Source of the DNA: Niabella yanshanensis
GTDB lineage: Bacteria > Bacteroidota > Bacteroidia > Chitinophagales > Chitinophagaceae
NCBI RefSeq assembly: GCF_034424215.1
Contig: NZ_CP139960.1
Span: 1,612,001 to 1,676,000 of the forward strand
DNA length: 64,000 nucleotides
Direction: 5' to 3'
In this document: one piece after another, positions 24,693 through 35,032 of the stretch
Layout of the letters: every line of letters starts with the position of its first letter
Numbering within the stretch: position 1 is the stretch's first letter
Position numbers and translations under genes: made by a program
Notes under the pieces: generated by a model
Seen by the model: only the letters and a program-made list of their open reading frames with translations
Database searches by the model: none
What the model was told of the DNA's origin: nothing

Positions 24693-24770
24693 CCGCAAAG
24701 ACGCCAGGGCACAAAGAATATACTCTTTTTCCGTTTCCTTGGCAACTTAGCTCCCTCGCGGAAATTAAAG
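24692..24770. repeat. ACCGCAAAGACGC-type repeat remnant
   Basis: ACCGCAAAGACGCCAGGGCA, then CAAAGAA, a short gap, and TTCCTTGGCAACTTAGCTCC, then CTCGCGG form a decayed inverted pair. This CGCAAAGACGC sequence is a common intergenic repeat type in Bacteroidota and some other phyla. No gene lies here. Confidence 0.4.
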
Positions 24771-25619
24771 CTATTTAAAATATAGTATATTGGCAACTTT
24801 TCGTTCCCCTTTATGATCCCATTTCCTGTTATCCGTTGGGTAATTCACAATTCCCTCACCCTTTACCCACAACGCCGACGAGCCACCACCATCAAAATTA
24901 ATAGCGCTCACGCAGCCGAGCCAACGCATCACTTTTGTCAGCTCAAATAAATTCATTCCCTGCGAATTGGCATTTCTTCCATCTACTACCAGCATAATCA
25001 CATGTCCTTTTTTAGTGACCCCCATACAGGTTCGGGGATGCCTGGCGGTGTTGAAACTAACAGAATCCAGTGTTTCATCCTGGCGGTTAAAAATAAGCAG
25101 GGGGCCATTCAGCATCACATCGGGCTCCTTCAGCCATTCTTCCCAATTCACCAAACCATCCCATTTTTTGATTTCCGGAACACCATTAGCCCCTATTACT
25201 ACCGCAGCTTTCTGATGAAAATCGGGTTTTTCATTAGATTCCTTACGATTCAGATTAATAACCTTCCCCTGCACTTTAGTAAAATCAACCGATCCCCCAT
25301 TTTTTACATCAAAAAAATTACCATTTATTGCGGCCAGTGGCCTTACTTCCCCTGCATAATCACTTACTGTTCTCAGCTTTTGGGGCTCCGCCGCAATATG
25401 AAACTGATGCCGCCTGCTTCTTTTTACCAATACATAGCTGATATGCAGGTTAGCTTTAAAAAGATTCTTATTATTAAAATGATATCGGTATAACTTTGCC
25501 TTGCGGTCAATTTTCTTTCCCTTCCAGTCAGCACTGGCAAAACTTACAGAATCATAATACTGGGCACTGGTTATGGTAGTCGCCAGCAGCAGGCCTAACA
25601 AGGCAATCAAAAATTTCAT
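24771..25619 (-). CDS. Phosphodiester glycosidase (NAGPA-domain) family protein
   Basis: 282 residues with an N-terminal signal peptide (cleavage after about TITSAQ). The domain shows AAINGNFFDVKNGG, RTCMGVTKKGHVIMLVVDGR and the highly conserved AINFDGGGSSALW. Family: hydrolysis of sugar phosphodiesters such as GlcNAc-1-phosphodiesters, relevant to teichoic-acid-like or exopolysaccharide material. It is probably periplasmic or secreted. It is transcribed alone, convergent with the leucine cluster. The substrate cannot be assigned. Confidence 0.85.
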   Translation of the reverse strand: MKFLIALLGLLLATTITSAQYYDSVSFASADWKGKKIDRKAKLYRYHFNNKNLFKANLHISYVLVKRSRRHQFHIAAEPQKLRTVSDYAGEVRPLAAINGNFFDVKNGGSVDFTKVQGKVINLNRKESNEKPDFHQKAAVVIGANGVPEIKKWDGLVNWEEWLKEPDVMLNGPLLIFNRQDETLDSVSFNTARHPRTCMGVTKKGHVIMLVVDGRNANSQGMNLFELTKVMRWLGCVSAINFDGGGSSALWVKGEGIVNYPTDNRKWDHKGERKVANILYFK

Positions 25620-25944
25620 GTTGCTAATTTAGTTATGTTTCGACGTATATAGAAGTTCCCGACAATGCGCTATTGTGGCATTCCAACACGGGTAAATGTA
25701 AACAGGTATTAATTTTACGAAAATACGGTCTTTCTTTATGTAGTTTTACTAAGTTAGGCATCATAATTACTATTGCGGAAGTAGAATTTAATGAAAACAT
25801 AATGAGTAGTTTTGAAATACGCACGCGGTAAAAAATAAAAATGAACAAAAGTTGCTTATTGCGATGTTTTTGCGTCATAGCAGCGCGAGGATTATTGATC
25901 CCGGCAAAAGACCCACAAATAACCAGCCGGTAAACTAAATACAA
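25620..25944. other. Divergent intergenic region, nothing recognised
   Basis: About 325 bp between the NAGPA-domain gene and the alpha-2-macroglobulin gene. It is AT-rich. It must hold both promoters, but no clear TAnnTTTG with a spaced TTG was found. A minus-strand open frame here does not look like protein. Confidence 0.4.
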
Positions 25945-28900
25945 ATGAAAATTTTAAAAATAACAACTGTCTTAACAGTTTTAATTGTCATACTCCAAAT
26001 GAGGACCAACGCACAGGTAAAAAAATATGAGGCCGAATGGAAAGCCGTGGAAGATCATATAACTAAGGGACTCCCCGCTTCCGCTCTTGAAGCCGTAAAA
26101 AAAATATATACCCGGGCAAAAACGGAAAAACAAGACGCCCAGTTAGTGAAGGCTATTGTTTATATGACCCAGTTACAACAGGAAAACCGGGAGGACAATC
26201 CTGCTCAACGTATCAGGGAAATTGAAAAAGAAATCGGGGAAAGTAAAGAACCGGTAAACTCTTTGTTAAACAGCTACCTGGCGGGCATTTACCAGCAATA
26301 CTTTGCTATGAACCGGTACAAGTTGTATAACAGAACCAATACCTCAGATTTTAAAAAAGATGATGTTGCTACCTGGACCATTGATGATTTTCATAAAAAA
26401 ATCAGTGCGCTCTACCTGCTTTCGCTGAATAACAAAGCATTACTGCAAAAAACAAAACTAGCCAGTTATGACGCCATTATTGTTAAGGGAAACGCGCGAA
26501 CCCTGCGGCCCACACTGTATGATTTGCTGGCACATCAGGCCCTCGGGTATTTTAAAAATGATGAGCGGGATATCAGCAAACCTGCATATAGTTTTGAGAT
26601 CAATGATCCCGAGGCTCTTAGTCCTGCTGCTACATTCGCAAAAATAAATTTTACAACCAGCGACTCTCTATCACTGCAGCAAAAAGCAATAACCGTTTTC
26701 CAGGATTTAATTAAGTTCCATTTAAATGATTCCGACCCCAGCGCATTGATTGACGTAGACATCGAACGGCTGCAATATGTCCATTCCAAGATGTTGTTAA
26801 AATCATCTTCTGGCATCGTCAGTTCCACGGATGGTCCAAAAGGTTTGGATGGAAAAGAATTATTGTACTACCATGCACTTCAGCAGCTTGTTTCAAAGTA
26901 TAGCAATGCACCTGAGGTGAACCAGGCGCGTTACCTGCTGGCGACCATACACCAGCAAAGAGGCAGTCAGTATGATCCTAACGGCGATACCACTTACCGT
27001 TACGAACTGGTAAAAGCCAAAGAACTCACCGATAAGATACTGGATCAGAAAAATGAGAATGAAGGTTGGGTGAATGCATACAACCTGAATAAAGAGTTGG
27101 TTCAACCTTATTTCCTGTTCCAGGTGGAACGGGTAAACATTCCCGATGCGCCGTTCCGGATGCTGGTCAACTTCAAAAACATCAGCAAGCTGTATTGGCG
27201 GATTGTTCCCGCTACTGCTTCTTTAAAAACTATGGTTAACAATGAGCGGGGTGACAACAAATACTGGGATAAATTGCTGGCTGCAAAGGCTCAAAAAACA
27301 TGGGAACAATCCCTGCCATTAAACGATGATCTGCAAGCGCATGCTACCGAAGTTAAAGCTGATGGTTTACCAACCGGTGAGTACTTTATTGTAGCTTCAT
27401 TAAACGGCGACTTTTCTACCACCAATAATATACTGGCGGCGCGCCTTACTTACATATCCAATATCAGTTTCGTAAACCGAAATACCGACTTCTTTGTACT
27501 GGACAGGAATAGTGGTCAGCCATTATCAACTGCCACGGTGCAAGTGCATAAAAAAGTCTACGACTATAAAACCTCTACCTATAGCAAACAGAAATCAGAA
27601 GTTTATACCACAGACAAAAACGGGTATTTTAAATTGAGCAATGCACTTATAAAAGAACAAGGTGGATCCAACTTGCTATTTGAAATAAAACATGCCAATG
27701 ATCAGCTCTTCATAGAAGATGAAGTCTACTATTATTTTAATGCCCTAAACACACAAAACGAAAAAAAATTCAGAACTTCTGTTTTTCTTTTTACCGACAG
27801 GAGCATTTACAGGCCGGGGCAGACCATATACTTCAAAGGCATTGCGGTTAACAGGAGAACAGACATGACTGAACCTTTTATTCAAACGACTTATAAAACT
27901 ACACTTACCCTTACTGATGCCAATAATCAAAAGGTTGCAGACCTACAGGTTGCTACCAACGAGTATGGCTCTTTTAACGGGAAATTCGTATTACCGCAAA
28001 CCGGCCTTAACGGCATTTATTACCTGCGTACCAGCGACGGAACCGGTAATGCAAATGTGCGTATGGAAGAATACAAGCGGCCTAAGTTTTATGTGGATTT
28101 TGAAAAGGTAAAAAATGCCTATAAAGTAAACGAGGATATAAAAATCACCGGGGTTGCTAAAGCATATGCCGGCAATAACATAGATGGCGCTAAAGTAAAA
28201 TATCGTGTAGTCAGGGAAGCCCGTTTCCCTTACCCCTGGTTATTCCGGATAGGCTATTACCCCCGGTCAGAATCGATGGAAATTACTAATGGCGAAATAC
28301 AAACTGATAATGACGGTAAATTCAATATCAGCTTCAAAGCCATTCCTGACGCCAAGCTGGATACTAAACTGGACCCCGTTTTTGACTACCGTGTTTATGC
28401 CGATGTTACAGATATTAATGGAGAAACGAGAAGCAATTCTGAAATGGTATCTGCAGGGTACAAATCTTTATTGCTTAAAACATCCATTCCAACCAAACTG
28501 GCTACTGATAGTTTAAACAAGCTTTTCATCAGAACAGAAAACATGTCAGGCGTTTTCCAGAAAGCAACGATACAGGTAAAAGTTACCCGTTTAAATCCTG
28601 AGCAAAGGCTATTAAGGCCCCGTTACTGGGAAAAGCCCGACCAGTTTATACTGAGTAAAGAAGAATACATACAACAATTCCCCAACGATATTTATAATAA
28701 CGAGGATGATCCGAAAACCTGGGCTAAAGCTGCCATCATAACGGAGCAGTCAGGGCCATCAGACTCAACCGGTGTTTTTGCTTTAAACTCATTTAAATAC
28801 CAACCGGGTTATTACACGATAGAGATCAGCACCAAAGACAAAGATGGCAAGGATGTAAAAGATGTACAATACATCGAACTGTTTGATGCCCAAAAGCCTG

Positions 28901-31900
28901 AACCCGTTTATCCGCAATATTTATACAGCATCGCTCCCGGGCCGGTAGAGCCGGGGGAAAAAGCTACAACGCAGATCGCTACTTCGGCTAATAAGGTTTT
29001 TTTAATACAGCATGTAGACAAAAGCCCCCAACCATTTTCTTTTCACCAACTGGATCAAAACAGCCGCAATTTTGATATTACAGCAACGGAACAAGACCGC
29101 GGAGGTATTCTAAATAGTTACCTCTTTGTGAAGAACAACCGCATCTTCCAGGCCGATCACATGATAACAGTGCCCTGGACCAACAAACAATTGGATATTG
29201 AATACAGCAGTTTCAGAGACAAAACCCTGCCCGGTGCAGAAGAAAAATGGAGCGTAAAAATATCCGGCCATAAAAAGGAAAAGGTAGCTGCAGAACTCCT
29301 GGCCAGCATGTATGATGCGTCTCTGGACCAGTTCCACCCGCACCAGTGGAATGCTCCCTATATCTGGCGCAACAAATATAGTAATGACGCGTGGACTGGT
29401 AATACCAACTTCGGTCACCTGCAGGCCCGCATGCAAAATAGCCTGCAATGGGACCGTAAAACTTTTGACAGGCAATACGACAGGCTTTATTGGGATAATG
29501 GCTGGGGAGGACCTATTGGATTGGCGGGCGCAGTACCATCAGTACGTGCAAAAGGGAGGATGAATAACGATGTATTAGAGGAAGTTGCAATAGTTGGATA
29601 CGGCACGCAAAGGAAACAATCTGTAACCGGCGCCGTAGCTAACATGTCTGCTGATGCAATGGCGCCTGCCCCTGCTGGTGCTTTGGAGCAGGAGAGTAAG
29701 CAAGCATTACCAGCAACCAGCGATAACAGCCCGGCTACTGTGCGCACCAACTTTAATGAAACCGCCTTTTTCTTTCCCGACCTGAAAACAGACAAAGAAG
29801 GCAATATCAGTTTTTCTTTTACGATGCCCGAAGCACTTACCAAATGGAAGTTCCAGGTTTTAACACATACCAAAGACCTGGCAATGGGTTATAGCAGCAG
29901 GGAAATTATCACCCAAAAAGACTTAATGGTGCAACCCAACCCACCCCGCTTTTTGAGGGAGGGCGACAAAATGGAATTCAGCAGTAAAGTAGTTAATCTC
30001 TCAGGCAAGGAAATAACAGGTATTGCTACACTGCAACTGTTTGATGCGGCTACCAACGAACCCATGGACGGATGGTTTAAAAATGTAGTAGATAAACAAT
30101 ACTTCACTATTGGAGCCGGTCAAAGCCAGGCCATACAGTTCCCCATAGAAGTTCCTTACCAGTTTAACAAAGCTTTGACATGGCGTATTGTTGCCAAAGC
30201 CAATGACGGTTCGGTTTCTGATGGTGAAGAAAATATGCTACCGGTTTTAACGAACCGCATGCTGGTAACTGAGTCGATGCCACTTCATATGCGTGGCAGC
30301 GGAACAAAAAACTTCCGCTTTGATAAGTTAATCAACAGCGGAATCAGTGAAACATTAACCAACCAGGCGTTAACGGTTGAGTATACATCTAACCCTGTTT
30401 GGAATGCCGTGCAGGCCCTTCCCTACATGATGCAGTACCCCTACGAATGTGCGGAACAAACCTGGAACCGTTACTATGCTAATTCGCTGGCCACCATGGT
30501 AGCTAACAGTTCTCCCAAAATAAAACAGGTATTTGAGCAATGGCGTACGGAGGATACTGCCGCTTTGTTAAGTAATCTTCAAAAAAATGAAGAGCTCAAA
30601 TCGGTATTGCTGGAAGAAACACCCTGGGTGCTGGCCGCTAAAAATGAAGCGCAGCAAAAGAAAAATGTAGCGGTACTATTTGACCTGATGCGTATGAGCG
30701 GCGAGCAAACCAAGGCTTATGATAAGTTAAGACAACTGCAAAGCCCCAATGGCGGATTTGTTTGGTTTAAAGGAGGAGCTGATGACCGTTACATGACACA
30801 ATATATTGTAACCGGCATCGGTCATTTAAAAAGGCTAAAAGCGGTTACAGGACTACAGGAAGCTAATTTAAACCGGCTGGTGCAGGCAGCGATTCCTTAC
30901 CTGGACAATAAAGTCAAAGAGGAATATGAGCAGTTATTGAAATATAAGACCAACCTGAAAGAATACGTTCCTTCATATTATGTGATCCAGTATTTATATA
31001 TGCGCAGCTTTTTCCCTCAAAATAAAATAGCAGAGCCGGCGTTAAAAGCAGTGAACTATTTTAAAGAGCGCGCCAAACAAACCTGGACGAAGCAAAATAA
31101 ATATATGCAGGGTATGATCGCACTTTCGGGCCATCGGGATAATGACCTGGTGACACCCAAATCTATCCTGAAATCTTTGAAAGAAACCGCCATCCGTAAT
31201 GAAGAACAAGGCATGTACTACAAAGATGCAGTGCGCAGCTGGTGGTGGTACGAAGCCCCGGTTGAAAGACAGGCATTACTGATAGAAGCATTCGAAGAAG
31301 CTGGAAAAGATGCTGCTACAGCAGACGATTTAAGAACCTGGTTATTAAAAAACAAACAAACCAATAACTGGGAGAGTACGAAAGCAACTGCTGAGGCATG
31401 CTACGCGCTGTTATTACGCGGCACCAACTGGCTCAGCAGTACAACCGATGTCAACATCGATTTAGGAGGCACTACAATCAGCAGCCGGGACAATAAGACA
31501 GAGGCCGGAACGGGTTATTTTAAAACCATCATTGAAGGCAGTAAGATTCGCCCGGCGATGGGTAACATCACATTGACGGTGAAACAACCTGATGGCACTT
31601 CTACCCTACCCACCTGGGGAAGCGTGTACTGGCAGTATTTCGAAGACCTGGACAAAATTACTACAGCGGCAACACCTTTACAATTGAGCAAGAAATTGTT
31701 TGTTGAAAAGAACACAGCAACGGGCGCAGTTTTGACTCCTGTTAACGAAGGTGATCAAATAAAAGTGGGTGATAAAGTAAAAGTTCGTATTGAACTAAGA
31801 GTTGACCGCGACATGGAATACGTACACATGAAAGATATGCGTGCATCATCTTTTGAACCCGTCAATGTGCTGAGTCAATATAAATGGCAGGGCGGACTGG

Positions 31901-32097
31901 GTTATTACGAAACCACCAAAGATGCCAGTACTAATTTCTTCTTCAGCTATCTTCGAAAAGGAACTTATGTATTTGAGTACGCTTTATTTGCGCAGCTGCC
32001 TGGTAACTACAGTAATGGCATTACCAGTATACAATGTATGTATGCGCCGGAATTTAGTTCGCATAGTGAGGGGGTTAGAGTGAATGTTGAAAAGTAA
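25945..32097 (+). CDS. Alpha-2-macroglobulin family protein with embedded SusC-plug-like motif
   Basis: 2050 residues with a cleavable signal peptide (to about MRTNAQ). The order is an N-terminal helical region, MG-type beta-sandwiches including MG2 (TDRSIYRPGQTIYFKGI near 625), the A2M domain beginning about 1270 (NETAFFFPDLKTDKEGN), and an alpha-alpha thioester domain with C1502-A-E-Q1505 in YPYECAEQTW. The thioester is intact, so it can trap proteases covalently in the periplasm. Between bait region and A2M domain, residues 1212-1232 read LEEVAIVGYGTQRKQSVTGA and on, the signature of SusC-type TonB plug domains. It is monocistronic with a terminator at 32106. No pbpC, the usual partner gene in proteobacteria, is nearby. 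Confidence 0.9.
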   Translation: MKILKITTVLTVLIVILQMRTNAQVKKYEAEWKAVEDHITKGLPASALEAVKKIYTRAKTEKQDAQLVKAIVYMTQLQQENREDNPAQRIREIEKEIGESKEPVNSLLNSYLAGIYQQYFAMNRYKLYNRTNTSDFKKDDVATWTIDDFHKKISALYLLSLNNKALLQKTKLASYDAIIVKGNARTLRPTLYDLLAHQALGYFKNDERDISKPAYSFEINDPEALSPAATFAKINFTTSDSLSLQQKAITVFQDLIKFHLNDSDPSALIDVDIERLQYVHSKMLLKSSSGIVSSTDGPKGLDGKELLYYHALQQLVSKYSNAPEVNQARYLLATIHQQRGSQYDPNGDTTYRYELVKAKELTDKILDQKNENEGWVNAYNLNKELVQPYFLFQVERVNIPDAPFRMLVNFKNISKLYWRIVPATASLKTMVNNERGDNKYWDKLLAAKAQKTWEQSLPLNDDLQAHATEVKADGLPTGEYFIVASLNGDFSTTNNILAARLTYISNISFVNRNTDFFVLDRNSGQPLSTATVQVHKKVYDYKTSTYSKQKSEVYTTDKNGYFKLSNALIKEQGGSNLLFEIKHANDQLFIEDEVYYYFNALNTQNEKKFRTSVFLFTDRSIYRPGQTIYFKGIAVNRRTDMTEPFIQTTYKTTLTLTDANNQKVADLQVATNEYGSFNGKFVLPQTGLNGIYYLRTSDGTGNANVRMEEYKRPKFYVDFEKVKNAYKVNEDIKITGVAKAYAGNNIDGAKVKYRVVREARFPYPWLFRIGYYPRSESMEITNGEIQTDNDGKFNISFKAIPDAKLDTKLDPVFDYRVYADVTDINGETRSNSEMVSAGYKSLLLKTSIPTKLATDSLNKLFIRTENMSGVFQKATIQVKVTRLNPEQRLLRPRYWEKPDQFILSKEEYIQQFPNDIYNNEDDPKTWAKAAIITEQSGPSDSTGVFALNSFKYQPGYYTIEISTKDKDGKDVKDVQYIELFDAQKPEPVYPQYLYSIAPGPVEPGEKATTQIATSANKVFLIQHVDKSPQPFSFHQLDQNSRNFDITATEQDRGGILNSYLFVKNNRIFQADHMITVPWTNKQLDIEYSSFRDKTLPGAEEKWSVKISGHKKEKVAAELLASMYDASLDQFHPHQWNAPYIWRNKYSNDAWTGNTNFGHLQARMQNSLQWDRKTFDRQYDRLYWDNGWGGPIGLAGAVPSVRAKGRMNNDVLEEVAIVGYGTQRKQSVTGAVANMSADAMAPAPAGALEQESKQALPATSDNSPATVRTNFNETAFFFPDLKTDKEGNISFSFTMPEALTKWKFQVLTHTKDLAMGYSSREIITQKDLMVQPNPPRFLREGDKMEFSSKVVNLSGKEITGIATLQLFDAATNEPMDGWFKNVVDKQYFTIGAGQSQAIQFPIEVPYQFNKALTWRIVAKANDGSVSDGEENMLPVLTNRMLVTESMPLHMRGSGTKNFRFDKLINSGISETLTNQALTVEYTSNPVWNAVQALPYMMQYPYECAEQTWNRYYANSLATMVANSSPKIKQVFEQWRTEDTAALLSNLQKNEELKSVLLEETPWVLAAKNEAQQKKNVAVLFDLMRMSGEQTKAYDKLRQLQSPNGGFVWFKGGADDRYMTQYIVTGIGHLKRLKAVTGLQEANLNRLVQAAIPYLDNKVKEEYEQLLKYKTNLKEYVPSYYVIQYLYMRSFFPQNKIAEPALKAVNYFKERAKQTWTKQNKYMQGMIALSGHRDNDLVTPKSILKSLKETAIRNEEQGMYYKDAVRSWWWYEAPVERQALLIEAFEEAGKDAATADDLRTWLLKNKQTNNWESTKATAEACYALLLRGTNWLSSTTDVNIDLGGTTISSRDNKTEAGTGYFKTIIEGSKIRPAMGNITLTVKQPDGTSTLPTWGSVYWQYFEDLDKITTAATPLQLSKKLFVEKNTATGAVLTPVNEGDQIKVGDKVKVRIELRVDRDMEYVHMKDMRASSFEPVNVLSQYKWQGGLGYYETTKDASTNFFFSYLRKGTYVFEYALFAQLPGNYSNGITSIQCMYAPEFSSHSEGVRVNVEK

Positions 32098-32105
32098 TAA
32101 TACAA

Positions 32106-32131
32106 GGCCCGCAGAAAATTGCGGGTCTTTT
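32106..32131 (+). terminator. Intrinsic terminator of the macroglobulin gene
   Basis: GGCCCGC / GCGGGTC with an eight-base loop, then TTTT, nine bases after the stop codon. Confidence 0.75.
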
Positions 32132-32220
32132 CCATACGGTCAATTTACAGTGTTCATGCCTTAAGTATTCCCCTGAACAGCGGCACCTGAGATTATATTA
32201 TCTTTATTAAAAACTTTTTT

Positions 32221-32751
32221 GTGAAAAAGCTGCTTCTCATCTACATATGCCTGGTATTCTGTATCAGTGTTACAGCTCAAAAAACCAAATTCACTATTGG
32301 CCCCGAACTATTGACGTCTTTTAATCACGATCCTTCCTTCCTGGGTTTGGGAGGATCAGCGCAATTAGATATATGGATCAAAGAGCGGCTCTGGCTGGGT
32401 GTACATAGCGGGTATTTAAACTTCAAAAGTACTAAAACGCTCTTGGGTAGCGGTACCAGGCCCAGCTATGGTGCGATCCCCGTTTTAGGTGTGATTAAAT
32501 ATCCCCTGCCGGTGCTGAAAGGTTTGTACGGGCAAGATATGTTTGGCTACACCTTCGCTCATAATGTTAAATTCGAAGACAACCGTGAAAAAGCTGCGGG
32601 AGGTTTTACTTATTGCTTTGCACTAGGTTATGAGTTCGCCGACCATTTTGATGTTTCTGCCAAAGTGGGCCGTTCGCGTTTTAATAAAAAAGACCGGCCG
32701 GTTGATGTAAACGAGCATAATGTAGGATTGAGGCTGGCTTACCTGTTTTAA
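32221..32751 (+). CDS. Small outer-membrane beta-barrel protein
   Basis: 176 residues starting at GTG (32221). Signal peptide VKKLLLIYICLVFCISVTAQ, then alternating hydrophobic beta-strands (LWLGVHSGYLNF, ALGYEFADHFDVSAKVG) ending in GLRLAYLF with a C-terminal aromatic residue, as needed by the BAM machinery. The fold resembles the OmpW/outer-membrane beta-barrel group. Function is unknown. It ends at the strong shared terminator with the OmpA gene. Confidence 0.75.
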   Translation: MKKLLLIYICLVFCISVTAQKTKFTIGPELLTSFNHDPSFLGLGGSAQLDIWIKERLWLGVHSGYLNFKSTKTLLGSGTRPSYGAIPVLGVIKYPLPVLKGLYGQDMFGYTFAHNVKFEDNREKAAGGFTYCFALGYEFADHFDVSAKVGRSRFNKKDRPVDVNEHNVGLRLAYLF

Positions 32752-32780
32752 AGATAACTTTGTTGGTTTAGTTTCTATAC

Positions 32781-32814
32781 AAGTAAGGCCGTGGATTCAA
32801 CCACGGCCTTACTT
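32781..32814. terminator. Bidirectional terminator
   Basis: A perfect 14-bp stem AAGTAAGGCCGTGG / CCACGGCCTTACTT with a six-base loop between two convergent genes. The flanks are not strongly T-rich, but stem strength and position favour termination both ways. Confidence 0.75.
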
Positions 32815-32836
32815 CACAACATACTGTTCTTTATAA

Positions 32837-33748
32837 TTATCCAGCAGCCGGCTGTTCTAACATATTAGACTTTGCCGGGTCGCTGTTTTGCTCAGTGGGC
32901 GCTTTTTCTATCAACTCCATAAACTGATCCAGCTTCGGAGTAATAATAATTTCTGTGCGACGGTTTTTCGCTTTCCCGTTTTCAGTCGAATTGTCCGTCA
33001 TTGGATTATACTCACCGCGACCACCAACGGTCAAACGTTTGGGCTCTATACCATACGTATTTTGCAGCGCCTGAACTACCGAAGAGGCACGCAATGAACT
33101 CAAATCCCAGTTATTGCGAATATTAGGACGGGTGATAGGAACATTATCTGTATTACCCTCTACCAGTACATCATAATCTTTATAATCCTGGATGATCTTG
33201 GCAATTTTGCTCAAAGTTTCCCCTGCCCTGTCGGAAATCTCGTAGCTACCGGATTTATACAGCATATTATCCGCTAACGAAATATACACTACACCTTTTA
33301 ATACTTTTACGTCTACATCTTTTAATTCTTCGCGGCTTAGCGAACGGGTGAGATTGTTCGTCAAAACAATATTCAGCGAGTCACTTTTATTTTTCGTGTT
33401 TACCAAATGCTGAATGTATTTGTTCGAGGCGTTTATTTCATCCACCAGCTTGGAAATATTGACATTGCCCTGGCTGTTCTGACTGATACTTTTATCTAAA
33501 GTAGCTTGCAAAGCAGCTAATGACTTTCGCAGTGAGGCATTATTTGCTTTTTCCTGTGCCAGCAGTTCTTCCAAACCTTTTACACGCGACTGGCTGGCCG
33601 ACAAGTCGGACAAAGCCAATTGTAAGCGGCCATTAAGATTGGCATAGTCGCTTTGTAAAGCTGTAAATTTTTTAGTACTCACACAACCGGTTAACAACAT
33701 ACCGCTAACCAATATTGCAGCTGGTCCAACTAAGAAACGTTTATCCAT
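32837..33748 (-). CDS. OmpA-family peptidoglycan-associated lipoprotein
   Basis: 303 residues. The lipobox LLTGC gives lipidated C22. A coiled-coil region (about 30-130, rich in L/Q/N/S heptads) leads to an OmpA-like domain (about 160-280) with the peptidoglycan-contact motif NWDLSSLRASSVVQAL and the RRTEIIITP end. It probably tethers the outer membrane to peptidoglycan. The long coiled coil is like that of Bacteroidota OmpA/MotB relatives rather than short Pal. Transcribed alone. Confidence 0.87.
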   Translation of the reverse strand: MDKRFLVGPAAILVSGMLLTGCVSTKKFTALQSDYANLNGRLQLALSDLSASQSRVKGLEELLAQEKANNASLRKSLAALQATLDKSISQNSQGNVNISKLVDEINASNKYIQHLVNTKNKSDSLNIVLTNNLTRSLSREELKDVDVKVLKGVVYISLADNMLYKSGSYEISDRAGETLSKIAKIIQDYKDYDVLVEGNTDNVPITRPNIRNNWDLSSLRASSVVQALQNTYGIEPKRLTVGGRGEYNPMTDNSTENGKAKNRRTEIIITPKLDQFMELIEKAPTEQNSDPAKSNMLEQPAAG

Positions 33749-33961
33749 ATATCTGATTTTATATCGTTTAAAGAAACATTACCTTGCCCGAAAGGGCCTA
33801 AAAAGTATCTACAATTTAGATAGGATGACAAATTAAATGCCTAAGTTGCACGATCAAATACTGTGGTCATCCTAAAAACAAACGAAAGTCAAAAATACCG
33901 GGCGCAAGATATTACCTTTTAAAAAATTATACATTAAAAAATATATAATAAAAGATTAAAA

Positions 33962-35032
33962 TTGAAAAGCAAAAAAATCATAATCGTCGGACAGGGAGTA
34001 TCAGGAACGTTATTCTCCTGGTTTTGCGCGCAACATGATTTAGATTTTATTGTCATAGATAATACTCTTGCTAACAGCCCTTCTAAAACCGCCGCCGGAT
34101 TAATTAATCCTGTAACTGGCCGGCGTGTAGTAACCGTCTGGATGGATGATATTATCCTGCCTTTTGCTGAGAAAACTTACAAAGAAATAGGCACACAGTT
34201 AAATATTGAAGCCATTTCAAAAATGGATATAGTAGACTTCTTTCCTAACCCCTTTATGAAAGAGAGCTTTCTAAAAAAAATGAACCAACAGGCCCCCTAT
34301 ATCAGCCTGGCTAAAGATGAACAATATTTAAATGAATATTTCAACTATGAATTTGGGACCGGTATTATAGAACCTGCCTATATTGTAAATCTTCAGCAAT
34401 TGTTACCTGCCTGGCGCCAACACTTACTGCATCAAAACACATTTATTGAACAAGCATTCAATTTTAATAATCTGCAGGTATCGAACATTGGTGTGCAATA
34501 TGAAAACATCACAGCCGATGCGGTCATTTTTTGTGATGGCGTTGAGGGGAGCGAAAACCCCTACTTCAATTTACTACCCTTTGCATTGAACAAGGGTGAA
34601 GCCATTATTATCGAAGCTCCCGGGCTACCGGCCGGTCATATTTATAAAAAATCGATGACACTGGCCCCATTTGGCGAACCGGGCATTTTCTGGGCAGGCA
34701 CTAATTATATATGGGAGTTTGATAACGATAAACCCACGGAAGCTTTCAGAAGATCAACTGAACAAAATTTAAATAGCTGGCTAAAAGTACCCTATAAAAT
34801 AATTGATCATAAAGCGGCCGTACGTCCGGCCACTGTAGAACGCCGGCCTTTTGTAGGTTTACATCCCGTTTATAAAAACATCGGCATACTAAATGGAATG
34901 GGCACAAAAGGGTGTTCGCTTGCACCCTATTTTGCCTGGCAATTAGTGCAACACCTGACACAACAAACTCCAATTGAAAAAGAAGCCGATATAAACCGAC
35001 ACGCGCGCATCCTGTCAAGATCGCAATTATAA
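33962..35032 (+). CDS. FAD-dependent oxidoreductase (DAO family)
   Basis: 356 residues starting at TTG (33962), immediately before the first beta-strand, so little could be missing upstream. The dinucleotide-binding motif is IIIVGQGVSGTLFSW (residues about 6-20). KTAAGLINPVTGRRV and the C-terminal FAD-contact LNGMGTKGCSLAPYFAWQL follow the D-amino-acid oxidase/glycine oxidase pattern. No signal peptide, so cytosolic. The substrate is probably an amine or amino acid, but is not identifiable. It has no operon partner. Confidence 0.8.
   Translation: MKSKKIIIVGQGVSGTLFSWFCAQHDLDFIVIDNTLANSPSKTAAGLINPVTGRRVVTVWMDDIILPFAEKTYKEIGTQLNIEAISKMDIVDFFPNPFMKESFLKKMNQQAPYISLAKDEQYLNEYFNYEFGTGIIEPAYIVNLQQLLPAWRQHLLHQNTFIEQAFNFNNLQVSNIGVQYENITADAVIFCDGVEGSENPYFNLLPFALNKGEAIIIEAPGLPAGHIYKKSMTLAPFGEPGIFWAGTNYIWEFDNDKPTEAFRRSTEQNLNSWLKVPYKIIDHKAAVRPATVERRPFVGLHPVYKNIGILNGMGTKGCSLAPYFAWQLVQHLTQQTPIEKEADINRHARILSRSQL

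Noticed and set aside
25633-25944. 103-aa minus-strand open frame upstream of the macroglobulin
   Set aside because: It has no recognisable domain, a poor composition and lies wholly in a divergent promoter region.
29578-29640. Possible frameshift or chimeric assembly producing the plug motif in the macroglobulin
   Set aside because: The reading frame is continuous on both sides, and both flanks are typical of one A2M protein, so an assembly error is not needed to explain it.
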